Origin: Anthoceros angustus | Taxonomy: Eukaryota > Streptophyta > Anthocerotopsida > Anthocerotales > Anthocerotaceae | Assembly: GCA_010909165.1 (NCBI GenBank) | Contig: MU008182.1 | Location: 186,001 to 250,000 of the forward strand | Direction of reading: 5' to 3' | DNA: 64,000 bases | Shown: in pieces, positions 1 to 9,819 of the stretch | Numbering within the stretch: the stretch's first letter is position 1 | How the letters are laid out: the number at the start of each line of letters is the position of its first letter | Position numbers and translations under genes: made by a program | Notes under the pieces: generated by a model | Told to the model about the DNA's origin: nothing | Databases searched by the model: none | What the model saw: the letters and a program-made list of their open reading frames with translations, nothing else

Positions 1-824
1 TGTTGATGGCATACTGCACACCATAAGTGGGTCCTGACCGTGGTGGCTGCCTTCCGCCTCTCCCGATCCTTTACCTGATTGATCGTTAGCTCCTCTACCT
101 TCTTCATTACCCGCTCCAAGTCCTCCTTCAAGCCAGCTACTTCCTTTAAAGGGGCTGGATCAGTTGGAGCCTCTCGCACCGGAGCGAGCATCACGACCTC
201 CTTCTTCTCGCCTCTCCGTTTCACCACGGTCTTCTTCTTTTTGTTTTTACGACGGGGTTCTTCCTCCTCCGTAGAGACTTTTGACTCCACCTCTGAGGTC
301 TCCTCCTCCTCCTCCGAAGAAACCTCGGTCTCCTCACCTTCCTCTTCCGAGGGTTCCTCTTCTTCGGACTCCGAGCCCCTTCTCTTCTTTTTCTTGTTCC
401 CCCCTTGGGTCGTCTTCGTTGGGCGGGGGCGTTCTGTGGTGCCCGATACTTCCTCTGGGGGCGTTCTGTGGTGCCCGATACTTCCTCCGGGGGCATTCTG
501 TGGTGCCCGATACTTCCTCCGGGGGCATTCTGTGGTGCCCGATACTTCCTCCGGGGGCCTTCTGTGGTGCCCGATACTTCCTCCGGGGGCCTTCTGTGGT
601 GCCCGATACTTCCTCCGGTACCACTGAGCAGCCGTCCCTCGAAGAACCCCCTGAAACAGTTGGATGAGGTGCGCGTTGGTACCCTCTCCGTTGAAATTCG
701 CCCCTGACACGAAATCCTCCACGAATGTTTCCGCATCCCTCTCCTTCTTACCTCCAAAGAGGGAGTACACTTGCTTCGTCGACGTCAGAGCCATCCCCGC
801 GGCCATCAGTGGTTGAGGGTTCAT
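1..824 (-). CDS. Retrotransposon Gag protein, partial (runs off the window start)
   Basis: On the minus strand one frame is open from a TAA near 984 to base 1; the first ATG is at 824, giving about 274 codons without a stop in the window. Near the N-terminus is a Gag-like block (VYSLFGGKKERDAETFVEDF, then HLIQLFQGVLRGTAAQWY), the pattern of the Retrotrans_gag family that forms the particle shell of LTR elements. A repeat-encoded linker, a Glu/Ser-rich then Lys-rich segment and a predicted coil (LKEDLERVMKKVEEL) follow. At the edge, LWCAVCHQ may begin a CCHC zinc knuckle. The ORF is intact, unlike nearly all other element genes here. Protease and RT should lie to the left, outside the window. 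Seen: frame and motifs. Inferred: Gag identity. Confidence 0.7.
   Translation of the reverse strand, partial: MNPQPLMAAGMALTSTKQVYSLFGGKKERDAETFVEDFVSGANFNGEGTNAHLIQLFQGVLRGTAAQWYRRKYRAPQKAPGGSIGHHRRPPEEVSGTTECPRRKYRAPQNAPGGSIGHHRTPPEEVSGTTERPRPTKTTQGGNKKKKRRGSESEEEEPSEEEGEETEVSSEEEEETSEVESKVSTEEEEPRRKNKKKKTVVKRRGEKKEVVMLAPVREAPTDPAPLKEVAGLKEDLERVMKKVEELTINQVKDRERRKAATTVRTHLWCAVCHQ
431..622. repeat. 32-bp minisatellite, 6 units, inside the Gag ORF
   Basis: Six head-to-tail units start at 431, 463, 495, 527, 559 and 591 (exact period 32), with only one or two base differences per unit in the variable start and the CTCYGG part. Six units make 192 bp, a multiple of three, so the minus-strand Gag frame continues unbroken from the Gag core into the acidic tail. 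Because 32 is not a multiple of 3, the encoded peptide cycles through three reading phases every 96 bp. Confidence 0.95.
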
Positions 825-968
825 TGTTCCACTCACTCCCGCCGCCGGACTTCGCACTCCGTCTTCCTCGTGGTCTGATAACTCTACCACGCTTCCACTT
901 ACCTGCCTGCTGGGGCCCTCTGTTGAGCCTGCCGCCTCTCTCGTTCCCGAGCTCTGAGCGCTGTGGAC

Positions 969-1587
969 GACGGACTCTCCTTGGGGTTAGGAAATAAGCG
1001 GGGTTTGTTTTTTTTCGTAGGTATGGAGTGTAAAATAAGGCGGAAAGGGAGGAATAAGCACGGACGGTACTCCACAGACTCGTGACGCACTCAGGTAACG
1101 GACCGAGCCCACTCGAGGACCTCCATGACCCGAGTATCAGGATAAGTCCGGACCCCACTCCGGATCAAAACGGGATAAGTACGCCAAGTAAAGTAACTTA
1201 GAAGTTGGAGCGTGAGTTAGACAGGCGGCGCCACGTGGATGGTACTGAGTGGTAGACAAAGGCAGCACTGTGACCGTAGTACTGATGCTGGTCATAGTCA
1301 CGCCCGGCACCAAGGCTTGCAGTGCCAGAGGCGGCGTTAAGCGAAGAGAGTAAGCCATGCCCTCGACATTGATGATGAAATAGACCCGCCCCATGGCTAC
1401 ATCTACCGAGAGAAGCGAGGCGAGGTCATTCTTCCAAACAACTTCTGATTGATTCTCTCGCCGACACCCGCCCGCATTGTCTTTTGATCGCTGTGCACCT
1501 TCCGCGCACTTGGCGAGGAAGCAATCGACGCCGCCGAGGAGCGAGAGATTGTGGAGCCTGCCTCAACAACAATGAAGGAGTGTGAAG
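969..1587 (+). repeat. 5' leader of element copy A (repeated at 2661-3285)
   Basis: This stretch has no convincing ORF. It begins with ACGGACTCTCCTTGGGGTTA and recurs almost entirely at 2661-3285, directly ahead of the same ORF. Landmarks shared by both copies are the T-rich run near 1005/2695, CCGGACCCCACTCCGGATCA near 1150/2850, GGCGGCGCCACGTGGATGGT near 1225/2910, and the segment just ahead of the ATG. It is probably the LTR/leader part of the element, but I see no clear LTR ends or primer-binding site. Confidence 0.6.
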
Positions 1588-2656
1588 ATGGGACCCAAGA
1601 AAAGCGGAGGCGGAGCCATGGCGCCTGGTGGAGCGCAACATCGCTACCAAGCGCTACCCGACTTCGGGCCGGAGGAGGAGGCGGAGGAGCCGTGGAGGAG
1701 TGGCACCTTGACATTTTCTGTGCCGTCTCGACCTCGGCTGCCACCCTAGTCCGAGTACGCCAAGATGTTGGCGCGCCAACAACAAGGAGGTCCGATCCAA
1801 GAACTCATGGAGGACTAGGAGGTGGACTGTGAGGTCCCGAGGGCGACAACCGCAAATGGAGGAAGTAGGAGGAGAAAGTACGTAACCCCGAAGGTGAAGG
1901 GAAGGTGGAAGCGGCCAAGGCGGCCCTTTGCGACTGTGAACGCAGCCGTCCTCCAACGATGGTCGGCGTCCGGACCTCAGAGGCACGCTCAGGGGCGAAG
2001 ATTATCGCCCATCGAATATGCTCACCAAGGTGGACCACCTTGGGATAATCTGCCAGTGTTCCTCCACGACCACTGTATGAGAAACCGACGGGCAAGGTGA
2101 TAATCTTTGCCCGGTCAATCTGTGAAGCTCGGTCGAGGTGCGGTTACCTCCGCCGCTGCTATCGCTGCTTTGATTCATGTGGGGGCATGCGAACTTTGAA
2201 GGAGGTGAAGAGGAGTAGTCCCAGTACACGGGCCCACCGAGGCGTGAGGGAAGAGCGCAGGAGGCGGAGGCCCCCACCCCGAGTAAGAGGTCCGGAGGAG
2301 GACGACTGGGAGGGAATTCCAGTCTCCATACGTCCCGGAGTGCACTCGCCACCTAGGGAAGTGTGGGAGGACATCCCGCTTTCCTCCCCGGTGCCCCACC
2401 GGAGCAAGGTAGAACAAAGTGCTTGGACGGAGTTGCTACCCGCAGCGCCAGCCCAACAACAACGATACGGCCGAGCTGACGGACTCACGGAACTGGAAGG
2501 CTAAGACGGGCTGGCGCCAACGCCTGCACTCAGACGGGCGCCTGCTCTTGCCTCCCGCCAACGGAGTGGCAAGAAGCGGAGGAGGCGACGAACGGCGGAA
2601 GGGACGCCGCCCAAGGAGCGGAGGCCACCGGGCAGCCCCACCCGAGCTCTGGCCGG
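1588..2656 (+). pseudogene. Gag-like ORF of repeat element, copy A (frameshifted, truncated)
   Basis: It starts with ATG at 1588 (MGPKKSGG...), then blocks for WRLVERN, TKRYPDF, EEWHLDIF and, further on, DHLGDNLPVFLHD. The same blocks in the same order occur in copies B and C, but here they are scattered over frames by many small indels. The segment DH.GDNL.VFLH...G.RADWG..IFAR with a later PSALSPFILHVWGH (clear in copy C) resembles the Gag-like N-terminal domain of plant transposon proteins. Copy A stops around 2656, where the leader of copy B begins, so its coiled-coil tail is missing. Pfam class is an inference. Confidence 0.55.
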
Positions 2657-2660
2657 CTAC

Positions 2661-3285
2661 GACGGACTCTCCTTGGGGTTAGAAATAAGCGGGGTTTGTT
2701 TTTTCGTGGGTATGGAGTGTAAAATAAAGGCGGAAAGGAGGAATAAGCACGACGGTACTGCAGTACTCGGCCTCGGGGTAGGTAACGGACACAGGAGCCC
2801 ACTCGAAGGACCTCAGGACCACTTGCCGAGTGGATAAGTCCGGACCCCACTCCGGATCAAAGCAGGATAAATCGCCAAGTAACTTAGAAGTTGGGCGTGA
2901 GTTAGGCAGGCGGCGCCACGTGGATGGTCTTGAGTGGTGACGGGCATCGGCAGACGACCGTAGCATTGGCCCGATGGCGTTATAGTCACGCTCCAGTGCC
3001 GCGGCGGTAAGGCTAGAGTAAGCGGCGTAAGGCGAGAGTAAGCCATGCGGGCTCCCGGCGATTCTGGACGGGCGAAGCCCGCCCCTTGGCGGTTACTTCG
3101 ACGAGAGAAGCGGGCGGTCATTCTTCCAAACAACCGGCGATTTACGCATTCTCTGTTCGAGACACGCTCTGGCATTGTCTTTTGATCGCCGCCGCTTCCA
3201 GCGGTTCGACTTGGCGAGGAAGCAAGCGCTTGGGGAGCGAGATTGTGGAGCCTCCGTCTCAGCGGTGAGCGGAAGGAGTGTGAAG
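2661..3285 (+). repeat. 5' leader of element copy B
   Basis: This is the second copy of the 969-1587 leader, in the same orientation and with many small indels. It joins the end of copy A at about 2660 (context GGCTACGACGGACTC, against GTGGACGACGGACTC at the start of copy A). The two leaders are about 1.69 kb apart, so A and B form a head-to-tail tandem pair. Confidence 0.65.
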
Positions 3286-6200
3286 ATGGGACCCAAGAAG
3301 GCGGCGGAGGCATGGGAGCCATGGCGCTTGGTGGAACGCTTCACCAAGCGCTACCGGACTTTCGGGCCGTGGGCTGGAGGCGGAGGCTGGTGGAGGAGTG
3401 GCACCTTGACATTTTCACGGACCTTGACAGCGTCACCCTAGTCCGGAGTACGCCGGAAGATGTTGGCGGCCAACAAGGAGGTCCGATCAAGAACTGCGGG
3501 AGGACCTAGGAGGTGGGAGTGGAGGTCACGAGGCGGTTACAACCGCCGGTGAATAGGAGGAGTAGTACGGAACCCCGAAGGTGAAGGGAAGGTGGAAGCG
3601 GCCAAGGCGGCCCTTTGCGACCGAGGCAGCGGTCCTCCAACGGATGGTCGATGGCGGACCTCACAGGCGGAGGAATGCGTTGATGGCGAAGATTATCCCA
3701 CTGGAACATGCTCATCAAGGTGGACCACCTTGGGATAATCTGCCAGTGTTCCTCCACGACCTACGGAAGCCGGCGTGAGGCGGGATAATCTTCGCCCGGG
3801 TCAATCGGGAAGCTACATGGCGAGGTTAGAAGCCACCTCCGTCAGGCGTTATCGCCGTTTTGATTCATGTGTGGGGGCATGCGAACCTCTTGAAGGAGGG
3901 TGAAGAGAGGCACTCGGAAGGGTGGCGCTCTAGGCGGAGGCGGAGCGCGGGCGGAGGCCCGCCCGGTCGGAGTAAGAGGTCGGGAGGAGGGCGGCGGGAG
4001 ATTCGAGGCTCCATACGTGCAGGCGGACCCCCTCGCCACCTAGGGAAGTGTGGGAGGACATCCCGCTTCTCTCCTCCACAGTGCCCCGGGCGGTGGCCTT
4101 GAGCGGCCACGGGGCGGGAGTTGGCGACTCCGGCTCGGCGGCCAACAACAACGGCAGTTGAGCCCGACTCGTCGGGCAAAGGCGGAAAAGGCGCCTGTCA
4201 GCGCCGCACCGGGCGCCCGTGCCCTTGCCTGCCAGCGGGTGGCAAGAAGCGGAGGCGGAGGCGGAAAGGGACGCCCAAGGCGGGGAGGCCAGCGGCCACG
4301 GGCACATCCTGTCTCCGGCCGGAGGCAAAGGCCAGCTCCGGACCCCTTCACCACCTCGAGCCCGGAGAAAAAGGGCGGAGAAGGAGTTAGCGGCCAAGAG
4401 GGCCAAGGAAGGTGAGGCTCCGGACCTCAGCACTCAAGACCTAAGGGTCCTGATTTGGTCCGGAGAGCCCAGTCCGGACTCGCTCCGGACTGCAGTATGG
4501 CGGTCCTTAACGGACCGGGAGATGCCCGCGCCCACAGCGGACTTCCTGGGCATCTCCCCAGCGGCAGCCGTGGAAGAAACGCGGCGAGTTTTAGCTACCG
4601 TCATGGACGGTATGCTTTGGGGTCTTGGACGGTGAAGACCCAGGAGGTGGAGGCCACAAGAGGCGATGGTGCCCTCCAGAGCGATGGAGGCCATGATGCT
4701 AAGAAGAAGGCGAATCCTCAGAATCAGAGGAGGAAAATGCCTGGAGGCGAGCGAGAATCTGACGGTCCAAAGAAGACCGGACTAAGATCTTTCACCGTAA
4801 CAACAAGCGGGCATGCGGGAGGCCCAAGCACGGCTGAAGACCTGCAAAACGGAGGCGAAGCGCGTAAGGAGGCGGAGGAGGGTCGAGGTCGGAGACGCCC
4901 GCGACCGCCGAGGCGGCTGCCAGACCAACACCAAGTGAGGCTCGGTGAAAGCGGCGGGAGGCGGCTTGTGGGTCGGGGATCACTACGGCGTGATCGGGCC
5001 GGTGGAGGAGGCGGTGGGGTAGCAGCTAACCTTCGAGCAGGTGGCAGTGGCGGTAGCAGGCGAGCGGAAGAGATGGAGGCCGGCACCGAGAATAGGGACC
5101 TCAGTGCAGTGCGAAGCGGAGGCGGCGGGAGTTGGCGGCAAGGACACCACAGGCTGCAACTCCAAGAGCGTCGGAACAACACAGGATTCTCAGCAGGAGA
5201 ATCAAGACTTGACGGAGATAGGCGCCTCAACCGCTGAGGCGGAGGAGAATAGGCGATCAAGGAGTTGGGCGTCGCCGGTGAAGAAAGGCCAGAGGAAGCC
5301 GAGAGTCAGGCGGAGATCTGCCCGCTTTGGAGAAGGAAGTGGCGGACCTCAGGTAAGGATGAGCGGAGGAGGAGGCTGGAGGCTGCTTGTCCGATTGCGG
5401 GAGCGAGAGGAGCTCGGCTCCATGGCAGCAAATTGGTGGGCTGCAGCAGCGAGGAGGAGGACACGTCGGCGGCAAAGGCGGAAAAGGCGCCTGTCAGCGC
5501 CGCACCGGGGCGCCCGTGCCCTTGCCTGCCAGCGGAGTGGCAAGCGGAGGGGCGTCTGAGGCGGAAAGGGACGCCCAAGGCGGGAGGCCAGCGGCCACGG
5601 GCACATCCTGTCTCCGGCCGGGAGGCAAAGGCCAGCTCCGGACCCCTTCACCACCTCAAGCCCGGAGAAAAAGGCGGAGAAGGGTTAAGCGGCCAAGAGG
5701 GCCAAGGAAGGTGAGGCTCGGGACCTCGGCCTCAAGACCTAAGGGTCTGATTTGGTCCGGAGAGCCAGTCCGGACTCGCTCGATGCGATATGGCGGTCCT
5801 TACGGACCGGAGATGCCCAGCCCACAGGCGGACTTCACAGGCATCTCTCCCAGCGGCAATGGAAGAAGCGGTGAGTTTTAGCTACCGTCATGGGCGGTAT
5901 GCTTTAGGGTCTTGGACGGTGAAGACCAGGAGGTGGAGGCCAAGGCGCATGGTGCTCCTCCGGGGGAGCAGATGGGCGGCCCAGAGCGCGGCGGAATCCC
6001 TCGCTCGGGTGAGGAGGAAAATGTCGGAGGCGGAGGCGGAGTGCAGACGGTCCAAGCGAGGTCTGAGCTATCAGGAGCCCAAGCGTCTGGCGGAGGCCTG
6101 TGGAGGCGGCGGAGGCGCGCGACTGGCAGCTCGGCTAGACCAACACCAAGTGAGGCTCGGTGAAAGCGGCGGGAGGCGGCTTGTGGGTCGGGGATCACTA

Positions 6201-7062
6201 CGGCGTGATCGGGCCGGTGGAGGAGGCGGTGGGGTAGCAGCTAACCTTCGAGCAGGTGGCAGTGGCGGTAGCAGGCGAGCGGAAGAGATGGAGGCCGGCA
6301 CCGAGAATAGGGACCTCAGTGCAGTGCGAAGCGGAGGCGGCGGGGAGTTGGGCGGCAAGGACACCACAGGCTGCAACTCCAAGAGCGTCGGAACAACACA
6401 GGATTCTCAGCAGGAGAATCAAGACTTGACGGAGATAGGCGCCTCAACCGCTGAGGCGGAGGAGAATAGGCGGCCATCCAAGGAGTTGGGCGTCGCCGGT
6501 GAAGAAAGGCCAGAGGAAGCCGAGAGTCAGGCGGAGATCTGCCCGCTTTGGAGAAGGAAGTGGCGGACCTCAGGTAAGGATGAGCGGAGGGAGGAGGCTG
6601 GAGGCTGCTTGTCCGATTGCGGGAGCGAGAGGAGCTCGGCTCCATGGCAGCAAATTGGTGGGCTGCAGCAGCGAGGAGGAGGACACGTCGGCGGCAAAGG
6701 CTGCGGGAGGTGTCGGAGGCCGCCTTGGCGGCATCAAAATCTGCCCGGCTCGGTTGTGCCTAGCGGCGGAGCGGCGGCCAGGCGGACAACACGCCCGTGC
6801 GGAGCACCTCGGAGGAGGGGTAGGTGCTCGGGCCCATGTGGAGGAGGCAATTCCAAGTTGACTCCGACTTTGCCTACTACCACGCGGAGCTTCTCAAGGC
6901 TTGGAGGTGGCCACCCTCGGCGGTGGGACAGTTCAGATGGGTCGGAAGGAGGAGGCGAGGAGGAGGCCCGGAGATATGACCACAGGGACCTTAGGAGCTT
7001 GACTTCCATGACGAGCAGGGGCGAGGGGAGCAGGAGGAGCAAGACGAGGGAAGGTCAGGCCT
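3286..7062 (+). pseudogene. Gag-like ORF with coiled-coil tail, copy B (frameshifted, internally duplicated)
   Basis: It starts with ATG at 3286 (MGPKKAAEAWEPWRLVER). The Gag-like part runs to about 4130. A basic linker follows (RTPSPPRARRKRAEKELAAK near 4340), then a block RTAVWRSLTDREMPAPTADF near 4490 and a Glu/Gln-rich coiled-coil region (for example QQENQDLTEIGASTAEAEEN near 5190 and 6420). A roughly 1.25-kb piece of this tail is present twice in tandem. The longest open stretch is 5790-7064 (424 codons), but it switches between the true coil frame and shadow frames, so it is not a real product. The element continues into the 7063-8162 arm. Confidence 0.55.
4175..6700 (+). repeat. Internal tandem duplication of the copy B tail (about 1.25 kb x 2)
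   Basis: Unit 1 is 4175-5470 and unit 2 is 5471-6692. The join lies inside GGCAAAGGC, a 9-nt word present at the start of unit 1 (4175-4183), at the join (5471-5479) and at the natural continuation (6693-6701). Some blocks match almost base for base, such as 4925-5240 with 6140-6460, while others carry short deletions. Confidence 0.8.
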
Positions 7063-8162
7063 GAGGTAAGCACTCAGACCTCACCAAGGAAGGAGGGGAG
7101 GAGGGCCCCGAGGGGGCCGAGAAGAGGCAACCCGGAACCATGGAGGACTCAGGAACCATTGAGAAGTCCAATGAGGGGGAAACTAGCTCGTGAGTCGGAC
7201 TTTGTCGGACTCTGAAGAGCGGACCCGGTCCGGCCTCTGGTCTGGACTCGGTCCGGACTCTGGTGAGACGGACCACGAGGTCAGGACTCAAGGGGCCCAA
7301 GATCGGACCCGGAGTCCGGACCCAGGTCCGGACTCGAAGAAGACCGGATCCGAGGTCCGGACCGAGAAAGGCCGGACCTAGAGGTCCGAACTCGAGTCGG
7401 CCCGGACCACAGAGTTCGAGACTCGGGAGGCGGAGGAGCCACCAATCACCAACCCGTGAACCATCTCTTGGAGGGCCAGCAGGCCCGCCGGGAGATAAGA
7501 GAGGATGGGAGGAGGATTTAGTGGTGACCCGCCCGTTGTCGAGCCGCGGTGGCCTGTGAGTCTCGGGGAGGTAGGGGCCCGCCTCGGATCATCCGATTGT
7601 GCGCGTGATTGTGAGCTAGGCTTGGGCCGCCCAGGCGCCAAGGCGGAATCGGGGCAACCCACCACCCGGCAGGCGTAGATAGGTGGAATAAGGGAAATAG
7701 TAGGCGGCGATTAAAGCATCATTTCGGAATAGGGTGTAATAAAGGCCGACCTTGGTAGTATAAGTGAGGTCTCTAAGTAAATATCTTTCTCTTGGTGTTG
7801 ATGCGCGTCTTCTTGCGGGCCCTTTGTGTGCCTTCTTGCTAGCGTGAGTCTGAGTCAGCAGGCGGGCCGGCGGCTCGGGAGGCAGTCAAGGTCACAGTGA
7901 GCGGACCCTAACGTGTGGTGGTGTGTGCGAGGAAGGCGACCGGACCCTTGCTCATCTCGGCGGCCAGCGTCGGACGGGCCGGGCGAGCGAGGAACTTTGA
8001 GGCGCAGAGCCGGATGGAGAGGCTGGCGAGCGGTCCGGACCGCGTAGCCACCGTGATTTTCCCAAGGATAATGAGTGAAGTGTGAATGGTGAGAGGAGCG
8101 GACCGGAGGGCAGTGACAAACTTGAATGATAGGGACACGAACGGGTCCTTAAACGTTTAGCC
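7063..8162 (+). repeat. Left arm of a large inverted repeat; 3' region of element copy B
   Basis: This arm is the reverse complement of 8678-9685, over about 1.0-1.1 kb with many small indels. Paired landmarks are GAGGTAAG at 7063 with CTTACCTC at 9678; CGGATCATCCGATTG near 7585 with its complement near 9305; GGCGTAGATAGG near 7670 with the complement near 9220; ACCCTAACGTGTGGTGGTGT near 7905 with the complement near 8960; and AAACGTTTA near 8151 with the complement near 8686. It includes AATAAAGG near 7738 and reads like the 3' LTR-type end of copy B. No gene is seen. Confidence 0.7.
7215..7410. repeat. GTCCGGA-rich degenerate tandem array
   Basis: GGTCCGG or GTCCGGA words recur at irregular 12-40-bp spacing, at about 7228, 7250, 7312, 7325 and 7354, with further near-copies. 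TCCGGA is itself a palindrome and is also common elsewhere in the first 12 kb. Confidence 0.6.
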
Positions 8163-8679
8163 ACTGTCCGTGAATTCTGAGTAGTTAGTCGTAAAGCGAT
8201 GAATGTGTGTGTGGAGTCTAAAAGCGGTACTACGTGAGGTGAGAAAGCGATTGAAGCGTGTGGAGCCTATCATTCTCTTGAGCGGACCTCCTTACTACAG
8301 CGACCATTATGCGCGCCGGTGGCCGTCGGTAGTCGTGCCACAAGCGCATGAGATTCTGGCGTCCGACTCCCCCAGCGATTCGTTCTTGACCACCTTTCGT
8401 CCTCCACGCATTCACCCTCTCGTTCGTACTATGCTATGGAACAATCTCATTCCCCGGCAACGGCGACAAAATGTGGCGCGACTTTCGCTGACGGCCAGCC
8501 GGGCGCGCACGGTCCCGTGTCGTTGTGGTAAGGGGTCCGTTCCCAAAGGAATGATTGGTTCCGTTTTACACGTCTCAAACCGATTCTCGCCTTGCCGTTG
8601 TGGCCGTTTCTACCCAAGATCGCACGCGCTCGCGATTTTACTATTATCTACTCTTAACCATCCACCGAACAGGCCCGGC
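8163..8679. other. Spacer between the inverted-repeat arms
   Basis: About 515 bp separates the two arms. An open frame from 8203 to 9054 (283 codons) crosses the spacer and continues into the right arm. Its composition (Arg/Ser/Pro-rich) and its extension into repeat sequence argue that it is a chance ORF. I recognise nothing else here. Confidence 0.5.
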
Positions 8680-9685
8680 GTGGCCAAACGTTTAAGGACT
8701 CGTTCGCGTCCGTATCCTACCAGTCCGTTCTACATTTCGTCTAGTCCGTCCTCCTTACCACTCTCACTACGCTCATCTTCCATTGGGAAAGAGTGGGTGG
8801 ATTGCGCAGTCCGGACCTCTGTCGCTGTCCCACCAGGCCTCTCCGTCCGGGCTCCACACGCCCTCCCGGAGTTCCACTGGTTTCATGCGTTCCGGTCCGT
8901 CCGACGTCGGCCACCTGCTCCGGAAGAGCAAGGGTCTCTGGTCGTACGCCTCTGCACACACCACCACACGTTAGGGTCCGTCACCAGGACCTTGATCAAT
9001 CTCTCGGGCCGCTGTGGCTCGCCACCGACTCGGGACTCGCGCAAGGACACATAAGGGTCTACAAGAGAACGCGGTATCCACCCCAAAAGAAAGATGCCTT
9101 ACTAGAGCAGCCCCTGCCCTCTTGTACTACGCCCAAAGGCGGCGTCTTATTACACTCCTATTCTGAGCTGATGTCCAGCTCAGTGTGCCCTAGCCTTCCG
9201 CCCACTATTCTCCCTTAGCCCGCCTATCTACGTCGTCGGCGATGGGGCTGGGAGTGCCCATGATTCCGCCCCGGTGGCTCAATCTGTCCCGGTCCAGCCA
9301 GGCCCAATCGGATGATCATGAGGCGGCGCCTTCCCGAGATCTCGCTGTTAATGGCCAAGGCTTCTCTGCCAGCTGGGCCCATCCGTTGCTAAACCCAACC
9401 TCAGTGGCCATGGTCTTCCGACCCTATCTCGGCCATGGCCACGGCTGAGGCCATGGTTTGCAAACCCTTCACACGGCCATGCTGTCTGGTCTCGTCTCCG
9501 GAGTCCGGACCTCAGGGTCCGGACTCGCGGGTCCTTGAACTCCCTCACCCAGAGAACTCCCCGGGGGTCCGTCCTCGCCCACCGGACCCCCTGCCTATCT
9601 TGGGTCTTCCTGGACTTCTCCTTCTCTGACCCCCTCAGGGCCCTGCTCCCTTTCTTCCCTAGTGGGGTGCGACGGACTTACCTCA
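8678..9685 (-). repeat. Right arm of inverted repeat; family D1 copy 1
   Basis: Inverted relative to 7063-8162. The same sequence appears again, rotated, at 11206-12198: the part right of 8804 comes first (11206-12075) and the part left of 8796 follows (12075-12198). The two D1 copies differ by numerous 1-10-nt indels, often inside CG-rich words. No gene is seen. Confidence 0.7.
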
Positions 9686-9689
9686 TGTC

Positions 9690-9819
9690 TGGTGGTGTCC
9701 GCCGTATCCCGCTCATCTTGATGCTCCCCCTCCCCATTGCTGCTCTCATCCCCGAACAGCGCTTCCAGAGGAGGATTTCATAAAGTAAAGTATCACGTCT
9801 TGCACTTCCATACTCGCGA
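9690..9819 (+). other. Link between D1 and D2, related to 39.4-39.5 kb
   Basis: From about 9770, with AGGAGGATTTCATAAAGTAA, it resembles the minus strand near 39480-39400, so the start of that dispersed family probably lies here. No gene is seen. Confidence 0.4.

Noticed and set aside
79-757. Several 100-180-codon ORFs on both strands
   Set aside because: Shadows produced by the 32-bp array, which is open in every phase; the true Gag frame is the one that continues to base 1.
5790-7064. 424-codon ORF
   Set aside because: It crosses the tandem-duplication join and reads the coil in a mixture of true and shadow frames; GC-rich sequence lacks stops by chance.
8203-9054. 283-codon ORF
   Set aside because: Runs from the inverted-repeat spacer into the right arm, with no counterpart in the other D1 copy.
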